From contig NZ_CP069338.1 of assembly GCF_016859125.1 (NCBI RefSeq), forward strand, positions 12,279,501 through 12,343,500: a stretch of DNA of 64,000 nt. The letters run 5' to 3'. Position 1 is the first letter of the stretch, and every line of letters begins with the position of its first letter. Of the stretch, positions 10,513 to 18,868 are shown one piece after another. A model generated the notes under the pieces. It did not search any database, was not told where the DNA came from, and worked only from the letters and a program-made list of their open reading frames with translations. The translations under genes and the position numbers were made by a program. The DNA is from Archangium violaceum. GTDB lineage: Bacteria > Myxococcota > Myxococcia > Myxococcales > Myxococcaceae.

Positions 10513-11574
10513 CTAGGCAGCCACTTCGAGGCCGGGGCGTGGGAAGACGTAGCCGTACGGATCCAACGCACTGCCATTGATGTTCTCGAGCTGGACGACG
10601 GTCCCCAGCCCGAGCGCGAGCGCGTGCTGGAGCAGCACCTCGGTGACGACCTGGTCCTCCAGCGCGAAGCCCGTTGAATCGAACACCGTGCCGCGCTGGC
10701 GCCACGCCTGGAAGCGCGCCGGCTCCTTGGCCAGCTCGACCAGGTGGGGGCCGATCTTCTCCGGGGAGAGCTGCTGACACTCCCCCTCGACGAGCGCCTG
10801 CGCCAGGAAGTCCGGGCACACCAGGCTGCGCTCGAGCACGGCCAGCGGCAGCTCGATCTTCCCGGGCAGATCCGAGCCCACCGCGTTGATGTGGACGTGG
10901 GGCTTCAACGCCGTGCCACGGATGACGGGGCCGGCCCCCACCTCGACGGAGGTGGCCGTGCAGAGGATGTCCGCCTGGGCCTCCACCACCTCCAGTGGAG
11001 CCGGCAGCACCTCCAGTCCGAGGAAGGCCACCCGCGCGGGGAGGGACTTCTGGACGTCCGGGTCGATGTCGTAGGCGAGGACGCGCTCGATGCCGAAGAC
11101 GCGCGACAGGGCGTGCAACTGGGTGACGGCCTGGGCCCCGCAGCCCACCAGCCCCACCACGCGGCTGTCCGGGTGGGCCAGGTACTTGCTGGCGATCGCC
11201 GAAGCGGCCCCCGTCCTCAGCGCGGTGGCCAGCACGCCGTCCACCAGCGCCCTCAGGTGGCCGGTCTGGACGTCATAGAGGCTGTTGTTGGCGATGATGG
11301 TCGGGATGCCGAAGCGCCGGGGATTGGCGGGGGCATAGCTGACAATCTTCAAGGTGACCGAGTCCCCCTTGCGCATCACCGGCATCCACTCCAGGACTCC
11401 CGGCTGGGGGGCCTCGAGCAGGAAACCCTCGCGCTTGCGGACCTCGGTCTGCGTCTCGTCGAACTCTTGCAACGCCCTTTCCAGGGAGTGCAGGAGGCCA
11501 TCCATCAGCGCATGGATTCCGACCCTGGCGACGATCTGCTTCAGGTCCTGCTGCGTAATCAGTAGCGTGTCCAT
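10513..11574 (-). CDS. ornithine cyclodeaminase / mu-crystallin family enzyme
   Basis: A 353-residue NAD-dependent enzyme. The dinucleotide-binding motif VGLVGCGAQAVTQLHAL lies near residue 145, and the N-terminal substrate half precedes it, as in the family. The ATG opening MDTLLITQQDLKQIV is chosen because the homologous fold begins there; residues encoded further upstream look like read-through. The ribosome site is weak. Family members make proline or pipecolate by cyclodeamination, make diaminopropionate with a partner enzyme, or act as imine reductases. In this cluster it plausibly supplies a cyclic or unusual amino acid to the NRPS, which is an inference. It lies 133 nt after the Rieske gene. 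Confidence 0.85.
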   Translation of the reverse strand: MDTLLITQQDLKQIVARVGIHALMDGLLHSLERALQEFDETQTEVRKREGFLLEAPQPGVLEWMPVMRKGDSVTLKIVSYAPANPRRFGIPTIIANNSLYDVQTGHLRALVDGVLATALRTGAASAIASKYLAHPDSRVVGLVGCGAQAVTQLHALSRVFGIERVLAYDIDPDVQKSLPARVAFLGLEVLPAPLEVVEAQADILCTATSVEVGAGPVIRGTALKPHVHINAVGSDLPGKIELPLAVLERSLVCPDFLAQALVEGECQQLSPEKIGPHLVELAKEPARFQAWRQRGTVFDSTGFALEDQVVTEVLLQHALALGLGTVVQLENINGSALDPYGYVFPRPGLEVAA

Positions 11575-11707
11575 ACCATCCCGGTTTCTTGGCTCAACCC
11601 GTGGCAATCCACCGGAGGGCCCGTCCCCCAAGGACAGACCCCACCCGTTGACGCGCACGTCCTTCGAGGAATACGAGAGTTCGCCGCCCTGGCGAGGGGG
11701 CCAGGAA

Positions 11708-12730
11708 TTACAGACGGAACCCCACGGAGACCTGCTTGGGCATCTCCGCCGCCGGCCCTTCCAAGGCGAAGGCCCTGGCCGCGCGTGCCAACCAGAGGGA
11801 AGGGACATCCGCCTTGGTGGAGGTCAGCTTCTCGTCCGGGTACAGCCTCGCCATCTTGGACGTGTTCTCCATGATGGCCTTGTCCTGGACGAGGATCTTT
11901 TGAATCACCCGCTTGAACACGGGGAAGAGAAGAGGCGTACCCAGGGAGAAATCCGCGGTGATCCGGCAGAACATGCGTGTCTTGTGCTCATCGACCGGGA
12001 CACATACGAACTGGGACGTGGAGAGATTGCTCCCCGTGCGATAGATGAGTTTGACGACGTGGGGGACGACGAGCTCCTCGGCGTGGAACACATCCTGCTC
12101 CTCACGTCCGAAGAGCCGGTAGAGGAAGCTGCTCCTCGCCTTCTCCCCGCGGGTCTGGATATGGACTCCCGTGGGAGTGGCGTTGACCTCCGCCACGACG
12201 GCCGTCTGGGGCTCGCCTCGCAGCAGGCCGGCGTGCAGATAGCCGGCATGAGAGGCATCCACCAGGTTCTCCATGACGCGGATGTAGTCACACTCGATGT
12301 CGAGCACCGTGGTGAAGGCCTGATGCCGGGGGTATTGCCACGCCTGGGGCTCGGCCGTGTAGGGCTCCTGGGAAAGACAGACCCAGACGGCCCCCTCCGC
12401 CTCATGGACGCGATGGCAGCGCGCGGACACGTTGGGAATGGCATCCCCGGCCTCGAGCGTGGGTATCTGGACGCACTTCCCCTGCTCTCCGAAACGCCAG
12501 CCATGGTAGGGACAGCGAATACACCCATCCACGACGTCCCCCGCGGAGAGCTCGACGCCCCGGTGCGGGCAGCGATCCTCGAGGACGATGGGCGTCCCCT
12601 GTCTGCCACGAAACGCGACGAGTTGCCGACCCAGGATCCGGGCCTTCAGCGGCTTCCGCTCCAGCTCATGCGACCACGCGATGGGATACCAGCACTTCTC
12701 GAGGTGGGGCGAGATGATGGGTTCAGACAT
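11708..12730 (-). CDS. Rieske non-heme iron oxygenase, first gene of the cluster
   Basis: A 340-residue oxygenase alpha-type subunit. The Rieske [2Fe-2S] ligands are visible as CPHRG and CPYHGW in the first third. The mononuclear iron site is NLVDASHAGYLHAG, matching NxxDxxHxxxxH, with an acidic QDKAIMEN segment near the C-terminus. The start MSEPIISPHLEKCWYP fits the family; no clear Shine-Dalgarno is seen, so an upstream start is not excluded. It resembles single-component or PaO-like oxygenases and no reductase is encoded nearby. Sharing strand and order with the PKS/NRPS genes suggests a tailoring or precursor oxidation. Confidence 0.88.
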   Translation of the reverse strand: MSEPIISPHLEKCWYPIAWSHELERKPLKARILGRQLVAFRGRQGTPIVLEDRCPHRGVELSAGDVVDGCIRCPYHGWRFGEQGKCVQIPTLEAGDAIPNVSARCHRVHEAEGAVWVCLSQEPYTAEPQAWQYPRHQAFTTVLDIECDYIRVMENLVDASHAGYLHAGLLRGEPQTAVVAEVNATPTGVHIQTRGEKARSSFLYRLFGREEQDVFHAEELVVPHVVKLIYRTGSNLSTSQFVCVPVDEHKTRMFCRITADFSLGTPLLFPVFKRVIQKILVQDKAIMENTSKMARLYPDEKLTSTKADVPSLWLARAARAFALEGPAAEMPKQVSVGFRL

Positions 12731-13376
12731 AAGGATACGCGGACAGGCGGCGGGTTCTCGGGGCGGACAAAGACAGACCAGGCGCTCTCGTGAGCGCTCG
12801 GTGTCGTGATTGAACGGGTATCCCCTGGAGCCACCCCGAACCCGGACGGGCCGGAACGGCGTCATGCATGTCCCGACAAGATCGCTCGATAAGAAGGCAA
12901 GGACCGACGGGACGATGCTTCTTATGCATCAGTCCCCCCCGAACTGACAAGCAAAGAAAGTTCAATTTTCTCGTCCTCCAGGCATTCGAGTCTCAACGCG
13001 CCGCACCAAAGCACACGCATCTGACACAAGCCCGGGCCAATCAACGTCTCGCATTCGTTCGCCCATACAACCCGTGACATGAGACCGCATGTTTCGTAGC
13101 AGTAACTTCCCTCATGCCGTAATTCACAAATGAATCCCGATGCCGTGGCCGCCCACGCAGCGACGAACAGGAGAATTCCTCTCACTGTCAGTCGCGCCCC
13201 GCGCACGCCTCGAGGTTCCCAACACCAGACAACCCATTTCGCCTATATGTCGGCCTGGCGGTGTACGTGGCCGGAGCTCCCCTCTCGCCGGTGAACCGCC
13301 CCCTGCCAGGAGCGGACCTGGAGCCGGACGAGTAACGGCGGTCCCCGCCGATGAGCCTTCGAGGAGTCTGACAATA
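12731..13376. promoter_or_regulatory. divergent intergenic region, lower GC than flanks
   Basis: This 646-bp gap separates the minus-strand biosynthetic operon from the plus-strand methyltransferase. It must hold the promoters of both directions, but I could not assign convincing -35/-10 elements. Composition is visibly lower in GC than the flanks around 12930-13140. The only coding candidate is the small minus-strand frame listed separately. Confidence 0.4.
12922..13206 (-). CDS. possible small secreted Cys-rich protein (weak)
   Basis: A GTG-initiated 94-residue frame. Its N-terminus looks like a Sec signal peptide (basic start, then GILLFVAAWAATASG), and the remaining 70 residues hold seven cysteines and few low-complexity stretches. 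It ends in TAA, unlike most genes here, and its third codon positions are much less GC-rich than neighbouring genes. There is no good Shine-Dalgarno and no family is recognised. It may be a transferred gene, an orphan, or a chance frame in an intergenic region; the signal-peptide-like start is the main support. Confidence 0.28.
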   Translation of the reverse strand: MRGARLTVRGILLFVAAWAATASGFICELRHEGSYCYETCGLMSRVVWANECETLIGPGLCQMRVLWCGALRLECLEDEKIELSLLVSSGGTDA

Positions 13377-14195
13377 ATGATGATGGATGCCAATCTCGTG
13401 GCGTCGCTGCTGCGCTGCGTGCCCTGCGGCGGCGAGGAGTTCACCGTGGAGCGCAACACCTTCCACTGTGGCGGATGCGGGCGGACGCACGCACCGGAAG
13501 CCGGCGGCTACACGGACATGTTGGAGGCCGGCGGGAAGTCCCGGCCGCGGCCTCCCACCGTGGCGCAGCAGTTGATGGAGAGCGAGGTGTTCGTATCCCT
13601 GTACGAGCACGTCATGCGCCCCATCTTCGTGCGCATCTTCGCGGGCCCGGACGCCGGAGTGCCCCGGCCCGAGGGCGAGTACGCCATCTATGAGCGGTGG
13701 CTGGACGTGCCGGCTCGTGGAGGCCCGTGGCTGGATCTGTCGTGTGGCGCCGGCTTCTACACGCAGAGCCTGGTGCGGTCCGCGAAGGGCCAGCACGTGG
13801 TGGGGATCGATCTCTCGGACGCGATGCTGGAGAAGGCCGCGAAGCAGCTCGCCGGCATGCGCAACGTGGCGCTGCTGCGGGGAGACGCGAGGGCCCTGCC
13901 CTTCCGGGAGGGGACGTTCTCGGGCGTCCTCAACGCGGGCTCGCTGCACCTGTACGCGGATCCGGACGCGGCCTACCGGGAGATCTTCCGGTTGCTCCAG
14001 CCCGGGGGCACCTACGTGGCCAGCACCTTCGCCGAGTCCCCGCGCCCGCTGGGGCACCTGGGGGTGCGGATGACGGGCATCCGGCGCACGGATCTCCCGG
14101 GACTGCCCGCGGCGCTCTCCCGGGCCGGCTTCGTGGATTACGAGGAGCAGCGCTTCGGGGATGCCTTCATCTTCAAGGTCCGGCGCCCCGAGTAG
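13377..14195 (+). CDS. class I SAM methyltransferase with N-terminal zinc-ribbon
   Basis: A 272-residue protein. The first 45 residues contain two CxxC-like pairs (CVPCGG and CGGCG), like the zinc-binding knuckle of RlmA/UbiE-type methyltransferases. The SAM motif WLDLSCGAGFYT lies near residue 118 and GIDLSDAML follows as motif II. The first of three consecutive ATGs is used; GAGGAG lies 10 nt upstream, and the longer frame from 13140 lacks conserved features. It stands alone on the plus strand, facing away from the biosynthetic cluster. The substrate is unknown. Confidence 0.87.
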   Translation: MMMDANLVASLLRCVPCGGEEFTVERNTFHCGGCGRTHAPEAGGYTDMLEAGGKSRPRPPTVAQQLMESEVFVSLYEHVMRPIFVRIFAGPDAGVPRPEGEYAIYERWLDVPARGGPWLDLSCGAGFYTQSLVRSAKGQHVVGIDLSDAMLEKAAKQLAGMRNVALLRGDARALPFREGTFSGVLNAGSLHLYADPDAAYREIFRLLQPGGTYVASTFAESPRPLGHLGVRMTGIRRTDLPGLPAALSRAGFVDYEEQRFGDAFIFKVRRPE

Positions 14196-14214
14196 GCGCT
14201 CCGGCCCTGGGAGT

Positions 14215-14249
14215 CCGGGATGACAGCGGGCGCGCCGCTGCCATCCCGG
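14215..14249. terminator. bidirectional hairpin between convergent genes
   Basis: A long hairpin pairs CCGGGATG and CAGCGG on the left with CCGCTG and CATCCCGG on the right, with one mismatch and a 5-nt loop. It sits between the convergent methyltransferase and peroxidase genes. No T-tract follows, so it is a probable rather than classic terminator. Confidence 0.55.
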
Positions 14250-14264
14250 GGCGCGAGCGGACCG

Positions 14265-15377
14265 CTACGTCGGGTCCGGCTTCGGCGTGGTGCGCGAGCT
14301 GGGCGGGAGCTCGGGGGGCGTGAGCACCTCCGGCCCGGGCAGCTCGCCGGTGAGGCTCTTGAGGAAGGCCACGATGTCGTCCACCTCGGCGTCGGAGAAG
14401 GACATGCCGAGCTGGTGCTTGGCCATGAGACGCACGGCCGTGGGCAGCTCCTTCACGGAGCCGTCGTGGAACCAGGGGCCCGTCTTCTCCACGTTGCGCA
14501 GCGTGGGCACGCGGAACTTGTGCAGGTCCTCCTCGTTCTTCGTCACGTCGAAGCGGCCCTTGTCATTGGTGGGGTACTCCTCGATGAGGCCCAGCTTCTG
14601 GAACGAGGTGCCGCCCACCGACGGGCCGTTGTGGCACGTGGTGCAGCCGGAGCTGGCGAACAACTCCAGGCCGCGCCGCTCCTGCTCGGTGAGGGCCGAC
14701 TCGTCACCCGCGAGGAACTTGTCGAAGCGCGCGGTGGTGAAGAGCTTGCGCTCGAAGGCGGCGATGGAGCGCGCGGCGTTGCTCACGCTCACGGGCTTCT
14801 TGTCGCGGGGGAAGGACTCCTTGAAGGCCTTCACGTACTGCGGAATGGAGTTGAGCGTGGCCAGGATGCGCTTCTCGTCCGGCATGGCCATCTCCGTCGG
14901 GTTCAGCATCGGGCCCGCGGCCTGCTCCTCGAGCGAGGAGGCGCGGCCATCCCAGAACTGGGCGACGTGGCCCGCGGCGTGGAAGACGGTGGGCGCGTTG
15001 CGGCTGCCCTTCTGGCCCTTGTGGCCCTCGGAGGTGGTCTTGCCGTCCACGCCGAAGGTGGCCAGGTCGTGGCAGCTGTTGCAGGAGATGTCGTGGTTCT
15101 TCGACAGGCGCGTCTCGAAGAAGAGCATGCGCCCGAGCGCGATCTGCGCCGGCGTGTCCACCGGAGCCTCGGCCGCCTTCGCGGCGGCGGACAGGCGGAA
15201 GAAGGAGACGAGCTTCTCGTGGCTCATCCTCGGCTTCGGCGGCTCGGGAGCGGGGGCGGGTGCGGCGGCCACGGCGGCCGGCTTGGGCTCGGGCGGCGGA
15301 GACTCCTTGCTGCACGAGGAAGAAACGGCGCCCAGGGATACCAGTCCCGCGCCGAGCCAGAGCCGATACTGCTTCAT
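14265..15377 (-). CDS. diheme cytochrome c peroxidase, lipoprotein form
   Basis: A 370-residue MauG/CcpA-family protein that reduces hydrogen peroxide with electrons from c-type cytochromes in the periplasm. The N-terminus is a lipoprotein signal with lipobox LGAVSSSC, then an Ala/Pro linker. Two haem c sites are visible, CNSCH near residue 98 and CTTCH near 244, and WFHDGS marks the conserved C-terminal region. GGGAGG lies 7 nt before the ATG, which directly follows the stop of the upstream gene (TAGATG), so the two are co-transcribed. A paralogue with the same haem layout and C-terminal tail lies 2.3 kb away on the other strand. Confidence 0.93.
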   Translation of the reverse strand: MKQYRLWLGAGLVSLGAVSSSCSKESPPPEPKPAAVAAAPAPAPEPPKPRMSHEKLVSFFRLSAAAKAAEAPVDTPAQIALGRMLFFETRLSKNHDISCNSCHDLATFGVDGKTTSEGHKGQKGSRNAPTVFHAAGHVAQFWDGRASSLEEQAAGPMLNPTEMAMPDEKRILATLNSIPQYVKAFKESFPRDKKPVSVSNAARSIAAFERKLFTTARFDKFLAGDESALTEQERRGLELFASSGCTTCHNGPSVGGTSFQKLGLIEEYPTNDKGRFDVTKNEEDLHKFRVPTLRNVEKTGPWFHDGSVKELPTAVRLMAKHQLGMSFSDAEVDDIVAFLKSLTGELPGPEVLTPPELPPSSRTTPKPDPT

Positions 15378-15878
15378 CTACCAACCTCCCGAGAGGAACA
15401 ACATCACGGGCATATTCCTACCATTACCCGGCACTCCTTGGGGATGACCCCCCGAGTTGAGGGAGAAGGCCAGGGGGGAGCGCTGGAGTGCGGGCGTCCG
15501 GGCGGAAGCCTCCCGTTGGAAGAAGAGCCGGTCGACGGCCCAGGACAGGGCGAGCCCGGTGGCCGTCCCCAGCACGTCCCAGGTCAGGTCCTTCACCGAG
15601 AAGAAGCTCCCGCGCCCGGCGTCGTAGATTTCCTTGGCCACCCCCGCCCCGAGCGCCACCCCCGAGCCGGTGAGCCACCGCGCCTCGCGCGCCTCGAAGA
15701 AGAGCGCTCCGCCGGCATATCCCGCGCCGGCCAGACCCGCGCTGACGCCGAAGTGCAGCGCCTTGTCCCGACCGAACCAGTCATCCCGGGAGGGAATCTC
15801 ACGCACCTCGCTCCGAGCCGGGAGCGGCGCGAGCAACGACAGACACAACACGAACCACGGGATTTCACGGGCAGTCAT
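15378..15878 (-). CDS. putative exported YfiM/DUF2279-like protein
   Basis: A 166-residue protein with a signal peptide (ends near PLPARSE) followed by DKALHFGVSAGLAG, a glycine-rich hydrophobic stretch, KEIYD and DLTWDVLGTATG. This pattern of DKxxHF, a short membrane segment and KExxD resembles the YfiM/DUF2279 family, whose function is unknown. An alternative GTG at 15899 would add seven residues. It is immediately upstream of, and abuts, the peroxidase gene, so a cell-envelope role linked to it is possible. Confidence 0.7.
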   Translation of the reverse strand: MTAREIPWFVLCLSLLAPLPARSEVREIPSRDDWFGRDKALHFGVSAGLAGAGYAGGALFFEAREARWLTGSGVALGAGVAKEIYDAGRGSFFSVKDLTWDVLGTATGLALSWAVDRLFFQREASARTPALQRSPLAFSLNSGGHPQGVPGNGRNMPVMLFLSGGW

Positions 15879-16011
15879 GGCGCGGCATGACACCACCACT
15901 CGGGGCCTGCGTCAGCACCCGGGTCGCGGACGCCTCGCGGGGAGGGGTCTGGAATACCTGTCGCGTCGGTTTTCGAGACGCAGGGCCAGCTTGCACGTAT
16001 GCTCGGGCTCC

Positions 16012-17124
16012 GTGACCCGACCCGGCGCCTCGCTCTTCGATCTCAGCAAGCCCTCCTCCCGTCATCCTGGACTTGACGGGGCACGAGGCCTGGCCGTGGT
16101 GGCGATGGTGTTGGGGCACACACTGGACGCGCTGCTCGCACCGGAGTGGCGCGCCCACCCGTGGGTGCAGCGGTACTGGGAGCTGCGCGGCATCACCGCA
16201 CCCCTCTTCCTGCTGGTGGCGGGCTTCGCGGTGGTGGCCGCGCTCGGAACCTCCCAGGAGAGCGCGGGCCAGTCCTTCGGCCGCCGGTTGCGGCGCGCGC
16301 TGCTGCTCCTCTTCCTCGGCTACCTGGTGCACTGGCCGGGCTGGGACACGGCGCATGCGCTCGGCTGGGGCGAGGAGCTGCGCTCGCTCGTCTTCTCCTT
16401 CGATGCGTTGCAGAGCATTGGCGTGAGCCTGCTGGTGGGCGCGGCGGTGCTGGTGCTGGCGCGCGGAACCTGGACGCGGGCCGTGGTGCTCGCCGCGCTG
16501 GCCGTGGGCATCCCCCTGGCGAGCACCTGGATGTGGAACGCCGCCACGGGCTGGCCCATCGAGCTGCGGCAGGCGGTGGGCATGCCGGGCGCGCGCTTCC
16601 CGCTCTTCCCCTGGGCGGGCTTCTTCTTCGCCGGGGCGCTCGCGGCCCACCTGCTGCGGTTGCTGCGGCCCGGCTGGCCCCAGGGCCTGGCCCTCGTGGC
16701 GCTCGGTGGGGGGCTGGTGCTGCTCACCGGGCGGCTGCCCGCGGACTGGAGCCCCACCAGCGCGTGGCTCGTCGCCTTCCGCGTGGGCGAGGGCCTCCTG
16801 GTGCTGGGCGCCGTCAACCTGGTGCCCCAGGTGCTCTCGCGCCTGCTGGCGCCCCTGGGCCGCGCGTCCCTCTGGCTCTACGTGCTGCACCTGCCGGTGG
16901 TGTACGGCTGGGCCGGGACGGCGGGCCTGGCCGGACGCGTGGGGCCCACGCTGGGGCTGGTGCCCGCCCTGGGTGTGGGCCTGGGACTGCTCGCGGTGTG
17001 CTACGCCATCGCCCGTCTGGCGAAGCTGATCCGCGGGGGCCGCCGCGCCTCGGACACCACGAAGTGGCGCGCCCGCCCCGTGCCCATCGACGGCGCCGCG
17101 CTGCGCTCCGGCCAACGCACCTGA
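16012..17124 (+). CDS. polytopic membrane acyltransferase (DUF1624/HGSNAT-like)
   Basis: About 370 residues with around ten membrane segments. The N-terminal motif HPGLDGARGLAVVAMVLGH is typical of heparan-alpha-glucosaminide N-acetyltransferase-like and acyltransferase-3 proteins, which move acyl groups across the cytoplasmic membrane onto sugars. The exact start is unsure: a GTG at 16012 is used, and a TTG at 15991 is possible; neither has a strong ribosome site. It lies between the two diheme peroxidase loci. The acceptor is unknown. Confidence 0.75.
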   Translation: MTRPGASLFDLSKPSSRHPGLDGARGLAVVAMVLGHTLDALLAPEWRAHPWVQRYWELRGITAPLFLLVAGFAVVAALGTSQESAGQSFGRRLRRALLLLFLGYLVHWPGWDTAHALGWGEELRSLVFSFDALQSIGVSLLVGAAVLVLARGTWTRAVVLAALAVGIPLASTWMWNAATGWPIELRQAVGMPGARFPLFPWAGFFFAGALAAHLLRLLRPGWPQGLALVALGGGLVLLTGRLPADWSPTSAWLVAFRVGEGLLVLGAVNLVPQVLSRLLAPLGRASLWLYVLHLPVVYGWAGTAGLAGRVGPTLGLVPALGVGLGLLAVCYAIARLAKLIRGGRRASDTTKWRARPVPIDGAALRSGQRT

Positions 17125-17206
17125 CGTGGGTGGAGCATTTACACCGCACCTGCGCGTGCGCTAGATGCGCACCTCTCTCCCTCACAATCCGAGCAAACGA
17201 GGAAAC

Positions 17207-17542
17207 ATGCATCTGCTGCAGAAGCTCTCCGTCATCGCCGTCCTCTCCATGGGCCTGTCGGGCTGCGCGGGCGCGGCCTTCATCGGCCGTCCCGTCATCG
17301 GCACCACCACCCTCTACGCCGCCACCTCCGCCACCGAGTTCATCAACGAGCAGACGAGGCTCGGCACGAAGAGCGGCGAGGGCTGCGTGACGTCCATCCT
17401 CGGCATCGTCACCACCGGTGACGCCACCGCCACCGAGGCCGCGCGCAAGGCCGGCATCAACCGCGTCACCCACATCGATCACAAGTTCGAGAACATCCTC
17501 GGCCTCTACGCGAAGTACTGCGTCATGGTGTACGGCGACTAG
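17207..17542 (+). CDS. TRL-like family lipoprotein
   Basis: A 111-residue lipoprotein. The signal ends in lipobox LSMGLSGC, and the mature part contains GCVTSILGIVTTGDATATEAAR and ends with a lysine/tyrosine-rich segment, matching the TRL (tRNA-associated locus)-like family. GAGGA lies just before the ATG at 17207; the longer upstream frame lacks a signal at its start. The family is small, secreted and of unknown function. It is 168 nt upstream of the second peroxidase gene on the same strand. Confidence 0.8.
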   Translation: MHLLQKLSVIAVLSMGLSGCAGAAFIGRPVIGTTTLYAATSATEFINEQTRLGTKSGEGCVTSILGIVTTGDATATEAARKAGINRVTHIDHKFENILGLYAKYCVMVYGD

Positions 17543-17710
17543 CCGCCGCACCCGGTGCCGCGTCCCCGCCCACGAGGCCGAGTGACGCGGCGCTCCACAG
17601 CGTTTCCCTCCACACCCGAGAGACTGCTAATTTCCTGACGCTTCCGGCCTCCCCCCCCACTCAGACCCGAACGGGTCCCCGGCCGCGAAGCACAGTGAAA
17701 GTACAGCCTC

Positions 17711-18796
17711 ATGAAATTCAACTCGCTTGTTCGTCCCTTGTTCCTGGTCGCTGTCACCGCGGGTACCGCGGCATTCGCCCAGGCGGCGAAGCCCACCGCT
17801 GCTGCTCCGGCCGCCCCCACCACCGCCGCCCAGAACGTCGTCATCGACCGCGCCCTGCTCAAGGCGTTCAAGGTCCTGCCGACCCGCTTCGAGGATCCGA
17901 AGAACCCCATCACCCCGGAGAAGGTGGAGCTGGGGCGGATGCTGTACTTCGATACCCGCCTGTCGAAGAACCAGGACGTGTCCTGCAACAGCTGCCACGA
18001 CCTGAACAAGTTCGGCGTGGACGGCAAGCCCTTCTCCACGGGCCACAAGAAGCAGCTCGGCGGCCGTAACTCGCCCACCGTGTACAACTCCGGTGGCCAC
18101 CTCCTGCAGTTCTGGGACGGCCGCGCCGCCAACCTGGAGGAGCAGGCCAAGGGCCCCATCCTCAACCCCGTCGAAATGGCGATGCCCAGCGAGGAGCGCG
18201 TCGTGGAGACGGTGAAGTCCATCCCCGGCTATGTGACGGCCTTCCAGAAGGCCTTCCCGGGCGAGGCGGACCCGGTGACGTACGACAACCTGGCCAAGGC
18301 CATTGGCGCGTTCGAGCGCCAGCTCGTCACCCCCTCGCGCTTCGACAAGTTCCTCGCCGGTGACGACAAGGCGCTGAGCGCGGCGGAGAAGGTCGGCCTC
18401 CAGAAGTTCCTCGAGCAGGGCTGCCAGACCTGCCACAACGGCCCCGCCATCGGTGGCTCGATGCAGAAACTGGGGCTCGTGGTGCCCTTCCAGTCCAAGG
18501 ATCAGGGTCGCTTCGATCTCACCAAGAAGGAGTCGGACCGGATGATGTTCCGCGTCCCCACCCTGCGCAACGTGACCAAGACGGCGCCGTACTTCCACGA
18601 CGGCTCGGTGAAGGAGCTGCAGACGGCCGTGAAGCTGATGGCCCAGCACCAGTTCGGCAAGCAGATCTCCGATGCCGACGCGAAGTCGATCGTCACCTTC
18701 CTCGACTCGCTCACCGGCGAGCTGCCCAAGAGCTACATCGCCAGGCCGAAGCTGCCGGCCAGCGGCCCGAAGACCCCGAAGCCGGATCCGTCCTGA
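17711..18796 (+). CDS. diheme cytochrome c peroxidase, Sec-exported form
   Basis: A 361-residue periplasmic peroxidase. It has a cleavable signal (ending AAFAQAA) rather than a lipobox, an Ala/Pro linker, and haem c sites CNSCH near residue 96 and CQTCH near 239. YFHDGS and [10 protein letters not shown] mark the C-terminal half. It is a close paralogue of the protein at 14265-15377; both end in a Lys/Pro tail (TPKPDPS versus TPKPDPT). The ribosome site is weak. It probably protects the periplasm against peroxide. Confidence 0.93.
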   Translation: MKFNSLVRPLFLVAVTAGTAAFAQAAKPTAAAPAAPTTAAQNVVIDRALLKAFKVLPTRFEDPKNPITPEKVELGRMLYFDTRLSKNQDVSCNSCHDLNKFGVDGKPFSTGHKKQLGGRNSPTVYNSGGHLLQFWDGRAANLEEQAKGPILNPVEMAMPSEERVVETVKSIPGYVTAFQKAFPGEADPVTYDNLAKAIGAFERQLVTPSRFDKFLAGDDKALSAAEKVGLQKFLEQGCQTCHNGPAIGGSMQKLGLVVPFQSKDQGRFDLTKKESDRMMFRVPTLRNVTKTAPYFHDGSVKELQTAVKLMAQHQFGKQISDADAKSIVTFLDSLTGELPKSYIARPKLPASGPKTPKPDPS

Positions 18797-18810
18797 CGTG
18801 AAGCACCTGT

Positions 18811-18837
18811 CCCCGCGCGCCATCGGGTGACGCGGGG
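18811..18837. terminator. GC-rich hairpin between convergent genes
   Basis: CCCCGCG at 18811-18817 pairs with CGCGGGG at 18831-18837. It lies 15 nt after the peroxidase stop and before the convergent DTW gene stop. There is no T-tract. Confidence 0.4.
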
Positions 18838-18868
18838 GCCCCACCGCCCCCCCGCCCGGCGGCCCTGG

